A DNA stretch of 40,006 bases from IMG/VR virus record IMGVR_UViG_3300029397_000032, positions 1-40,006 of that record. One strand, 5' to 3'. This DNA comes from a virus. The notes below the pieces were generated by a model that was not told where the DNA came from, made no database searches, and saw only the letters and a list, made by a program, of their open reading frames with translations. Below, in pieces: positions 6,216 to 13,413 of the stretch; within the stretch, counting starts at the first letter, position 1, and each line of letters opens with the position of its first letter. The position numbers and the translations under genes were made by a program.

Positions 6216-9200
6216 CACCAGCTCCCCAAGCGCACACGTAGCACGCCGTTCGCGTCAAACACCTGCACCACCTGGTCGGTGATGCGGAGGCACCCACCGC
6301 CCGCCACACCATTGAGTTCCAGCGTTCCATTCTTGTCGAGCACCCAGCGCGGCCGACCGTTGGCGCCCAGCGCGTTGGACTGGATCACGTTGCCAATCTT
6401 GGCGTTGGTGATCGCGCCGTCCTGAATAAACGCCGAGTCCATGAACACCTGGCCGCCCTGGATCAGGAACGGCGTGAGCACGCTGTTCCCGTTCGGATGG
6501 ATGACGCCAAAACGGTCGGCCGCGATAAGCACCTGGCTTTCGATGACGCCCTGATTGTTCTCAACGCCAATCCCGATGCCGGCCAGGTACGTCCGGCCAT
6601 TGGCAGCAATCTGCGTCTTGATGGTGTACATCGCGGCCAGCTTGCCGTTCTGATCTGCAACGGCCTGCTGCGCGACCTGCACGGCCGCCGAGTTTTGCGC
6701 GACGGTGGCCTGCATGGTGTCGACGCGCTGCGCCACCGCCCGGCCCGCCTCCTCGAGGACAGATTGCGTCGACACGATGCCGGCGAAAACGTGATCGTCG
6801 CCCGCATAATCGTTGTCGCTGCCGGCCATTGGCGGTTCGATGCTGTCAATCGCAGACAGCAGGTCCGCCCCGAGCTGCGTCTTGCCGATCTGGCCGTTGA
6901 GATAGTCCAGGATGTCGGAGGCCTGCGAGCTGCTCGAGCCCGGCACGCCAAGGCCGCTGGGATACCACGCACCGATATTCCCCGACTTGTCGACCAGGCG
7001 CGCCCAGAAGAAAAACTGAGCGCCGGCCGCCAAGCCCATCATCGTGTGCGTGTTCGCGGGGAACGCGAAATCCCCCAGCTTGATGGCGTCGTCGCGACTG
7101 GACGTCTTGCTGTACCAGATCTCGGTGCGCTCAACATCCAGCGGCCCGGTGGGAAATGCCCAGTCGAGCCGGATGCCGAACACGATAGCCGTGGCCAGCA
7201 GCGTGCCCACGACCGGCGGCGGGCTGGTCTTGCCCTGCAGCCGGGTCTCAGCTGAGTAAGCAGGCGCCGAGGCCACGTCGACCGCATTGATGGCCCGCAC
7301 GCGTGCGACGTACGTGCCGGCGCAAATGCTGCGCACCTCGATACTTTGTGAGCCCGTTCGGCCGACACTGACCCATTCGCCATTGTCGCGGCGCCAGTCA
7401 ACCGCGTAAGCGACCGCTTTGTCGGCCGGCCGCCACTCGATCACCATCGTCGTGACTGCGATCCCTTGATCGACAGCGCTATAGGTGCTTAGCGTTACGT
7501 CCGTGGGCGGCGGCTGAACGGAAGGCGGAATCACCGAGATCGGGCGCGCATCGATCCGCGTCCCGTGATCAATGGCCGCATATTTCGACGGATTCTGCTG
7601 AAGCGCCGAAATCTCGAACGTAATGCCATCCTCCTCCGTGATGTCCACAACGCGGAAGAGCTGCGTTTTGAGCTCGGCGCTCTCAATGGACCACACGGCC
7701 TCGGGCTGCACGTCGTGCGACCAGTCAGCCGAGACTGTGACGGCATTGCCCTCGACCCGGTTGATCGTGCGGCGCTGCGCGGCCCCGTCGACCATATTCA
7801 CGACCAACGTGTCCCCCACTTGGGCTACTGCCGGCCTGTCAAGCGTGACCGTGCGCCCGGCCGCCGCGCGCACGCGACCGCCATTCGAGCGGCCCGCCCG
7901 CGCAGGATCGGCCACCTCGATAATCGAACCGGGCATCACCACGGCGGCGTCGAGGCCAACTTTGAAAGAGACGGTTTCAGTCTCCAGACGACTCGTTAGC
8001 AGCAGCCATTGGCCCACTCGCTGCGCCTGCCCCTGCGATGTGCACCCGAAGGCCGATATCTCGGTTTGCTGGATGCCGTAGCGGGCGATGCCATCGGGGT
8101 CCTGCACCGGCTCAACCTTGGCGACGTAACGGTCCGCCGGGTCGTTCCAAGACACCAGCGCTACAGTCTTGCGGGCCCGCCTGGAGCTGCCGGCATAGGT
8201 GAACTTGCCATCGACCACGTTGCCCGCATGAAACAGGTAGGACGCCGTTGTGGGCATGTCTGCCGCCGCAACAACGTTGCCCGCCGCCCAGAACGCCATG
8301 CCGCGGAACACGCTCGCCAGATCCTGCAACACCGGGTAAGCATCGTTGCGCTGTTGCAGGTAGCAATTGCAGGTGAAGCGCGGTTCCTGCCCACCGCGGC
8401 CGTCAGGCACCGGCTCGTCGCAATACTGGCCGATCTGGTAGAGCGACCATTTGTCGATCATGCCGGCGTTGACGCGGTCGCCCAGGCCGTAGCGGACGTG
8501 CAGCACCAGATCGTAAAAAATCCACGCCGGGTTATTGCTGTACGCGACCTTGAAAGTCCCGTCCCACAGCCCCGAGTAGGTGCGTGCCACCGGGTCGTAG
8601 TTGCTCGGTATGCGGATGATGCGGCCGCGCAGGTGAAACGCCCGCGTCGGGATATTGTTGAATTGGCGCGCATCGACACGAAGGCCGATCAGCGCAGAGT
8701 TGGGATAACGCAGCTTGGCGTCGATCACCTCGGCAAACGACTCGACGCGCGTTGTATCGGCAATCGTGCCGCTGTTGGCGTTTGGCGTCAGGCGGCTCAC
8801 GCGCACGGTCCAGCCGTTGACCGCCGGCGGAAGGTCAATCCGGTGCGTGCGCGCGTATTTGTTCGTCTTTTTGCCATCGAAGGCACTGGACATTACGCGC
8901 TGAAACGCCCCGCCATCCGTCGACAGATCGATCGCGTATTCGACGCGGTAACCGTTGATATTGCCGTTGCTCGTGTCCGCCTTGGACAGGCCGAGCACGG
9001 AGAGCTGCACGCGTACGGCCGAAATCTGGGTGTTGGCGATCGCACGCGTCCACGGCGTGGTGTAGGTCAGTTCGACGCCAACCGTTGTTTCGTTATCGAC
9101 CGATGGAAACCCCGGGATGTGGTCTTGATCCTGCGTGCCGGATCGGTAGTCAACGGCGACGTTCTGGAAATTGAGCGAACCGTCTGCGTTGGCCAGCGGC

Positions 9201-9373
9201 GTGCCATCTAGGTAGATGCTCTGCAATCCATTGACCAGCCCGGCAATTTCCCCTTCCGACACCAGATCCAAAATGCGCGCGTAGGCGATCGAGTGCAGGC
9301 TGTCTGGCGACTCGATCGGCGTGCTGCCGCCACCGCCGCCTTTGCCGCCGCCGTAGCCAATGATGTTGTTCAA
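6215..9373 (-). CDS. Tail tip attachment protein J (host specificity)
   Basis: 1052 residues. The Gly-rich opening (GYGGGKGGGGG) and the segments SLHSIAYARILDLVSEGEIAG and GLQSIYLDGTPL are typical of lambda gpJ. The middle contains fibronectin III-like repeats (around residues 600-790). The C-terminal 250 residues hold a helical segment (about 830-900) and a DUF1983-like region. The C-terminal tip normally decides host range. The start is TTG at 9373 because no ATG or GTG fits; the binding site is weak. A terminator-like hairpin lies 18 bp upstream. It ends overlapping the next gene. Confidence 0.92.
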   Translation of the reverse strand: MNNIIGYGGGKGGGGGSTPIESPDSLHSIAYARILDLVSEGEIAGLVNGLQSIYLDGTPLANADGSLNFQNVAVDYRSGTQDQDHIPGFPSVDNETTVGVELTYTTPWTRAIANTQISAVRVQLSVLGLSKADTSNGNINGYRVEYAIDLSTDGGAFQRVMSSAFDGKKTNKYARTHRIDLPPAVNGWTVRVSRLTPNANSGTIADTTRVESFAEVIDAKLRYPNSALIGLRVDARQFNNIPTRAFHLRGRIIRIPSNYDPVARTYSGLWDGTFKVAYSNNPAWIFYDLVLHVRYGLGDRVNAGMIDKWSLYQIGQYCDEPVPDGRGGQEPRFTCNCYLQQRNDAYPVLQDLASVFRGMAFWAAGNVVAAADMPTTASYLFHAGNVVDGKFTYAGSSRRARKTVALVSWNDPADRYVAKVEPVQDPDGIARYGIQQTEISAFGCTSQGQAQRVGQWLLLTSRLETETVSFKVGLDAAVVMPGSIIEVADPARAGRSNGGRVRAAAGRTVTLDRPAVAQVGDTLVVNMVDGAAQRRTINRVEGNAVTVSADWSHDVQPEAVWSIESAELKTQLFRVVDITEEDGITFEISALQQNPSKYAAIDHGTRIDARPISVIPPSVQPPPTDVTLSTYSAVDQGIAVTTMVIEWRPADKAVAYAVDWRRDNGEWVSVGRTGSQSIEVRSICAGTYVARVRAINAVDVASAPAYSAETRLQGKTSPPPVVGTLLATAIVFGIRLDWAFPTGPLDVERTEIWYSKTSSRDDAIKLGDFAFPANTHTMMGLAAGAQFFFWARLVDKSGNIGAWYPSGLGVPGSSSSQASDILDYLNGQIGKTQLGADLLSAIDSIEPPMAGSDNDYAGDDHVFAGIVSTQSVLEEAGRAVAQRVDTMQATVAQNSAAVQVAQQAVADQNGKLAAMYTIKTQIAANGRTYLAGIGIGVENNQGVIESQVLIAADRFGVIHPNGNSVLTPFLIQGGQVFMDSAFIQDGAITNAKIGNVIQSNALGANGRPRWVLDKNGTLELNGVAGGGCLRITDQVVQVFDANGVLRVRLGSW

Positions 9374-9390
9374 TTCTGGCCGCCCAAATG

Positions 9391-9414
9391 AAAAAGCCCC
9401 GCGACATGCGGGGC
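9391..9414 (-). terminator. Terminator-like hairpin before gpJ
   Basis: Perfect 7-bp GCCCCGC/GCGGGGC stem with a 5-nt loop (9403-9407), followed by TTTTT on the minus strand. It lies between genes I and J inside the late operon. Confidence 0.75.
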
Positions 9415-9448
9415 CGAGAATTTGATGTGGGGTTGTGGGGCCGGGCGC

Positions 9449-10045
9449 TTAGACCTGGTCCTCCGCGTAAATGCCGCCGGAGATGACGGCCGAACCAACC
9501 AGCATTTCGCCGTAAAGCAGCGGCACTGGGTTCCCCTGGGCGCTGGTGTTGACTGCACCGTTGAAGTTGTATGAGGCGCCGTTCTGCGGCGCATCCCTGG
9601 CCGACAGCCCTTGTGGCTGCGGCGACAGCATCTGCACGACACCGCCGAACATCATTGCCGCGCCCATCTGCATCAGCGGCGTACCGGCGCCGCCGCCATA
9701 GACGCTGATAACGGCGCCGACCACCACCAACACGGCGCCAAGAATGGTCTGCAGGATGCCGCCCCGCTTGCTCCCCATCAGCACAGGTGCAATGCGGATC
9801 TCGTCGCGCCCGGGCGGCAATTCCAGCTCTTCCTTGGCGAGGTTGCGCTTGCCCACGAAGACGGCGTAGGTGACTCCCCTGTCGCGACTGGTGAGGAGTT
9901 CGCGCTTGAAGCCAGCGAGCAGCACGCACAGCGCTTGGATGGCTTCGGCCGGGCTGGCGACAGCCAATTCAAAACGGCGGCCGAAGCGCGCGCCCAGCTT
10001 GCCGTACAGGCGCACGGTTCTCAATTTTTCCGATGTTGCGCACAT
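9449..10045 (-). CDS. Tail assembly protein I, ubiquitin-like N-terminus
   Basis: 198 residues. Residues 8-90 (VRLYGKLGARFGRRFELAV... IRIAPVL) form the beta-grasp, ubiquitin-like domain of the lambda gpI/TAPI family. It is followed by GSKRGG (91-96), then a hydrophobic Gly-rich segment (ILQTILGAVLVVVGAVIS) and a conserved end with PLLYGEMLVGSAVISGGIYAED. Family studies have suggested that the JAB domain of gpK could process this protein near the Gly-Gly. The ATG start has no good Shine-Dalgarno site: the nearest G-rich stretch is inside the upstream hairpin. It is needed for tip assembly but not found in virions in lambda. Confidence 0.88.
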   Translation of the reverse strand: MCATSEKLRTVRLYGKLGARFGRRFELAVASPAEAIQALCVLLAGFKRELLTSRDRGVTYAVFVGKRNLAKEELELPPGRDEIRIAPVLMGSKRGGILQTILGAVLVVVGAVISVYGGGAGTPLMQMGAAMMFGGVVQMLSPQPQGLSARDAPQNGASYNFNGAVNTSAQGNPVPLLYGEMLVGSAVISGGIYAEDQV

Positions 10046-10050
10046 AAAAC

Positions 10051-10069
10051 AAAACCCGCCGAAGCGGGT
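10051..10069 (-). terminator. Terminator-like hairpin before gene I
   Basis: CCCGC/GCGGG stem (10055-10059, 10064-10068), read on the minus strand with a stable TTCG tetraloop, followed by TTTTGTTTT. It ends 5 bp before the gene I start and shares its G-rich arm with the only possible ribosome binding site. Confidence 0.75.
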
Positions 10070-10090
10070 CCCTTTTGTCGTTGATACTGT

Positions 10091-10525
10091 CTAGCGCTGC
10101 GTGGTCGCTTCCAGCGCAACGCCGTCGCCCGGCCTGTTGACCATGCGGTAATAACGTTCCTGCCCAACGGCAAACTCAGCGGACAGCTCGCGCAGCTCGC
10201 CGCCGTGCATTGCGCAGAAGCCCCTCCCCTTCGGGAAGCCCGCGCCGAGCACGTACTCGCCAGGCGGCAGGAAGAAGCGCGCCGTCTCGCCTGCCTCAAA
10301 TGACCCCGCGAGCTTGCCGTCCACATAGAACCCAAGCAAACAGCCTCTGCCGGCGAAACCGTCGTCGCGCGTTACCGTGACGCGCCCGCCCGGTTGTTCG
10401 CTCGACGCTTGGTAGGCAAACAAGCGGTCCTGCGGCACTGTAGCCGCCTCGCGCGGCGACACAGAGGACGTTGCGCACGCCGCAACCAACGGCACCACAC
10501 ACGCGACAGCGAAGGATCGAAGCAT
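10091..10525 (-). CDS. Lipoprotein inserted between tail genes K and I
   Basis: 144 residues. MLRSFAVACVVPLVAAC is a lipoprotein signal with lipobox VAAC (Cys17). The mature domain has FYVDGKLAGSFEAGETARFFLPPGEYVLGAG, a pattern of small periplasmic DUF2846-like beta domains, and three further Cys. In lambda, K and I are adjacent and overlapping, so this gene is an insertion in the tip cassette, followed by its own hairpin. Phage lipoproteins can block receptors or exclude related phages; that role here is inferred. The orientation agrees with late transcription, but a private promoter cannot be excluded. Confidence 0.75.
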   Translation of the reverse strand: MLRSFAVACVVPLVAACATSSVSPREAATVPQDRLFAYQASSEQPGGRVTVTRDDGFAGRGCLLGFYVDGKLAGSFEAGETARFFLPPGEYVLGAGFPKGRGFCAMHGGELRELSAEFAVGQERYYRMVNRPGDGVALEATTQR

Positions 10526-10554
10526 TCAGGGCTCCCAAGACTTGGAAGCCGCGA

Positions 10555-11265
10555 TCATAACGCCGACTGGTGGCGCAACACGCAGCGCGTGATCTCCTGC
10601 CAATAGCCGCCGTACACGTCGCGGGAAGACAGCCGCCCGTGCACGTGGTGCAGCATGTGCCCATCGCCAAGGTAGATGCCGGCATGATTCGGCACCGGCG
10701 CCCTTAGCTGCATCAGGATGACGTCCCCCGGCTTGTCGGGCACGTCTTGCGAGACCACGCGGAACCCCGCCTCGGTGTAATGCTGCATGTAGAGGTCGCC
10801 ACCCTCCGCCCACCAGTTGTCGTGCCGCTCAAAATCCGGCAGGTACACGCCGCGCTCGCGGGCGTACCAGTCGACCACCAGCGAGTAGCAGTCGAGAATG
10901 CCGTGCGCAAATTGGCGCCCCACAAGCGGTGCCTGATAGCCGCACGGCTCAATGCTGCGCACGTCGTCGGCCGGCCAAGCGATGATGTGCCACGGCACGC
11001 CGGAAGCCTCGCACGCGACTCGGTCGGCTTGGCTGGGTTCTGCGCTGGCGTTCGGGTGGCTGTGCACGACGGCCATCACCTCGCCCAGGTCTTCGGCGGC
11101 TGCATAGTCTTCGGCCGGCATCTCGAAATGCTCAGTACCGACAGCCACATTGCGGCATGGCACATAGCGCTCGCGCCCCTTGGTCACAATGACCAGGCCG
11201 CACGCCTCGCGCGGGAAATCGCGCGCGGCGTGGTGGCGCGCGTCTTCTAACGTTTTCTGCTGCAT
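10555..11265 (-). CDS. Tail tip assembly protein K, JAB peptidase plus NlpC/P60
   Basis: 236 residues starting MQQKTLEDAR, 1 bp after the gene L stop. N-terminal JAB/MPN+ domain with E20, H68-S69-H70-P71, S78 and D81, the full JAMM zinc-binding set. C-terminal NlpC/P60 cysteine peptidase with LDC (Cys126) and NHAGIYLG (His194). This two-domain layout is that of lambda gpK. The JAB half may process gpI, and the NlpC half may cut peptide cross-links during entry; both are family-based inferences. The longer upstream frame overlaps gene L and is rejected. Confidence 0.9.
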   Translation of the reverse strand: MQQKTLEDARHHAARDFPREACGLVIVTKGRERYVPCRNVAVGTEHFEMPAEDYAAAEDLGEVMAVVHSHPNASAEPSQADRVACEASGVPWHIIAWPADDVRSIEPCGYQAPLVGRQFAHGILDCYSLVVDWYARERGVYLPDFERHDNWWAEGGDLYMQHYTEAGFRVVSQDVPDKPGDVILMQLRAPVPNHAGIYLGDGHMLHHVHGRLSSRDVYGGYWQEITRCVLRHQSAL

Positions 11266-11266
11266 A

Positions 11267-11968
11267 TCAAGTCCGCACCAGGTCTGCTGCTGGAAATGCC
11301 CCAAACGGCAGCGGGCTGTTGGCGCCGAAGCGGCATTTGCACGACGACAGCCGACCACCGCACTTATCGAGTGACGGGTCGGCGACCGGCTTGTCATCCC
11401 GGTCAAACATGGCCGCGCCTGTATAGCCGCATTGCGGGCCCCGATAGCCGCCGATCATGAGCCACATGCACACGTTGGCGACGATCTGCCGACGCGGCAA
11501 CTGCACGCCATTGAAGTCGAGTGCGCTAGAGAGCTCGAACTCGACGGTTTCGTTGGTTTCGGCGGCTTTTTGCTCGACGAACCACTCTTCGAGCGGCAAC
11601 TCTTCGGAGGGGTCCGCCTCGGGGTTCCCATCGGGGAAATTGCGCGCATCGAGGAAGCGCCCCAGCGTGCGCCGGCGTCGCAGCTTCGCGCCGACGAGGT
11701 CGTTGGCGTACAGGCACACCGCCGAGATCGAGCCATCCACGTTGCCAACGGTCAGGCGCGGTGCGGGCTGTTGCCCCTGGCCGGAACGAGCGAAGCCCTT
11801 CCCCTCGATCGGCCACGGGCTGTATTCGTTGCCCTGCCACCAGATGGAACCGACTTGCGTGTAGCCGTGGAAGCGCAGCATGTCGGCGCCGATTTCTGTC
11901 GCATCAAGCTCAAACAGCTCGACGAGCGCGCTGGGCTCCAGGCGCTGGATGTCAGCTGTGATTTTCAT
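11267..11968 (-). CDS. Minor tail protein L, iron-sulfur type
   Basis: 233 residues. The C-terminal third has the Cys pattern of lambda gpL: GPQCGYTG, then DKCGGRLSSCKCRFG, four cysteines that in lambda bind a [4Fe-4S] cluster. The N-terminal half is a beta-rich domain joining the distal tail to the tip (ITADIQRLEPSALVELFELD). It overlaps the upstream S74-domain fibre gene by ATGA and lies 1 bp from gene K. It acts in the tail tip complex between M and J. Confidence 0.88.
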   Translation of the reverse strand: MKITADIQRLEPSALVELFELDATEIGADMLRFHGYTQVGSIWWQGNEYSPWPIEGKGFARSGQGQQPAPRLTVGNVDGSISAVCLYANDLVGAKLRRRRTLGRFLDARNFPDGNPEADPSEELPLEEWFVEQKAAETNETVEFELSSALDFNGVQLPRRQIVANVCMWLMIGGYRGPQCGYTGAAMFDRDDKPVADPSLDKCGGRLSSCKCRFGANSPLPFGAFPAADLVRT

Positions 11969-13065
11969 GGCATCCGCGACTCCAACTGTGCGATACGCTG
12001 ATATGCGGCCTGCAGCATCGCGTCCAGCTCTTGAATCGCCGCGCCGAGGCGGGGAACCATCTTCGAATAGTCGACCGCTTGGGGAAGAATCGCCTGTTCG
12101 ACGCCGACGACGTCGTCTGGCTGGACATCGTGCGGGTCGGCTCCCTCTCGCAAGATCGGATATTCCTGAACGGCGTCCTTGCTGCCGCTCACAACGAAAG
12201 CCATCTCTTCCTGCACTTCATGGGCGATGCAGTAGTCGACGATCTTGCCCGGATCGGCCTTGAACTCACCAGCGTAAAACCCAATGCGTCTGAGCGACTC
12301 AAGTGCCCCGTTGATCGGAGCGTAGTTTTGCTTCAGGCGATAGTCAGACGTCGTGTAGAAGGTGGTGGCCGTGTCGCTTGTGCCGATTGAGCCAACGGTG
12401 GCCCCACCGGAATTACTGAACACAATGACGCTGGTTGCCCCGGCATAACCGTTCTTGAACCACAGGGGCCATTGCGAATTTGCGTAGCCGCTGAGTTGTA
12501 AGTTGGCCGCCCCAAGGACAAAGTTTGCTGCCAGTAGAGATAGCGTCCCTTTGCCCGGCGTCGAAGTGCTGCCGCCCGACGCTATGAGCCGGACGTCGCA
12601 ATCGACGGGCCCGCCGGAGCTATGAAAGTCAACGAACGGTGTATTGGCGGCGGCCTGATTTCCCAGCTCGATACCCCCGTTCGCCTGGGACAAAGCGAGA
12701 CCGCTTTGCATGACCACGCCCCCGGTAAACGTGCCGCCTGTCGTTTGGACGGGATTTGGCAGGTTCCCGGCATCCCAGATGGCTTTCCCAGCGACCGTGG
12801 GTCTGACAGAGAAACTGACTGGCCCGGTAAAGTCGGTGCCGGTGGTCTGCGCGGGCGACGGAAGATTCCCCGAGTCCCAGGGCACTTCGCCACTGAAGGT
12901 GACAGGCCCAGTGAAAGCGCCGCCTGCAAGGTCGACCTTTCCATTCACGGCCGTTTGGATGGCCGTCATGTTGGAGTTGATCTTGCTGTTTGCTCCGCGC
13001 TGGGTGTCCCCGTCTTTACCCAGCGGAGCCGTACCCAAGTTGATCTGTTCGAGCTGGAGGCTCAT
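11965..13065 (-). CDS. Tail fibre with C-terminal S74 intramolecular chaperone
   Basis: 366 residues. Residues about 45-120 carry repeated fibre motifs (GAFTGPVTFSGEVPWDSGNLP, FTGPVSFSVRPTV, GTFTGGVVMQSGL; W/IWDxGNLP twice). The C-terminal 120 residues are a peptidase S74 domain: TTSDYRLKQNYAPI has the Ser-Asp-x-Arg-Leu-Lys signature of the Ser/Lys self-cleavage site, followed by AHEVQEEMAFVVSGSKDA. Such domains trimerise the fibre and are then released. It sits between M and L with 4-bp overlaps on both sides, an unusual place for a fibre gene. Likely a receptor-binding side fibre. Confidence 0.88.
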   Translation of the reverse strand: MSLQLEQINLGTAPLGKDGDTQRGANSKINSNMTAIQTAVNGKVDLAGGAFTGPVTFSGEVPWDSGNLPSPAQTTGTDFTGPVSFSVRPTVAGKAIWDAGNLPNPVQTTGGTFTGGVVMQSGLALSQANGGIELGNQAAANTPFVDFHSSGGPVDCDVRLIASGGSTSTPGKGTLSLLAANFVLGAANLQLSGYANSQWPLWFKNGYAGATSVIVFSNSGGATVGSIGTSDTATTFYTTSDYRLKQNYAPINGALESLRRIGFYAGEFKADPGKIVDYCIAHEVQEEMAFVVSGSKDAVQEYPILREGADPHDVQPDDVVGVEQAILPQAVDYSKMVPRLGAAIQELDAMLQAAYQRIAQLESRMP

Positions 13066-13403
13066 GGTGCGAAACTCTCAACGAAGGTTGCAGAAAGTGA
13101 ATACACACCGGCGGCCTCGACTGCTGGTGTGTATTCGCCAATTCGATAGCGTCCCTGCACCCCAAGCGGAGGCGTCCACAGGAACGATTTGGCGCCGGCA
13201 TGCCGATCAATGAAGGCTTGGATTTCTCGGATGCGTGCCGCGCCACCGACAAATTTGAGTGGCCAGGAGCTGGTGCGATTGTTGATGCCGTCTGGCGCTA
13301 CCTGCTGGTAGCCATCGCCAAACTGCGCTGACCGCGTGCGCAGCTTGACGCTGCCCTGTGCGCTGCTGCCGACGGCGCGCCAGGTGAAGGTTTCAAGTGC
13401 CAT
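13062..13403 (-). CDS. Minor tail protein M
   Basis: 113 residues starting MALETFTWRAVGSSAQG. AQFGDGYQQVAPDGIN and a Trp/Phe-rich middle (SFLWTPPLGVQGRYRIGEY) match the phage minor tail M family, which links tape measure and tip. AGGA precedes the ATG at 13403. It overlaps the fibre gene by ATGA. Confidence 0.88.
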   Translation of the reverse strand: MALETFTWRAVGSSAQGSVKLRTRSAQFGDGYQQVAPDGINNRTSSWPLKFVGGAARIREIQAFIDRHAGAKSFLWTPPLGVQGRYRIGEYTPAVEAAGVYSLSATFVESFAP

Positions 13404-13413
13404 GGGATTCCTG

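Noticed and set aside
8009-9211. 400-residue plus-strand frame opposite gpJ
   Set aside because: GC-rich shadow of the J coding strand; Arg/Val/Asp-rich with no motif and no ribosome binding site.
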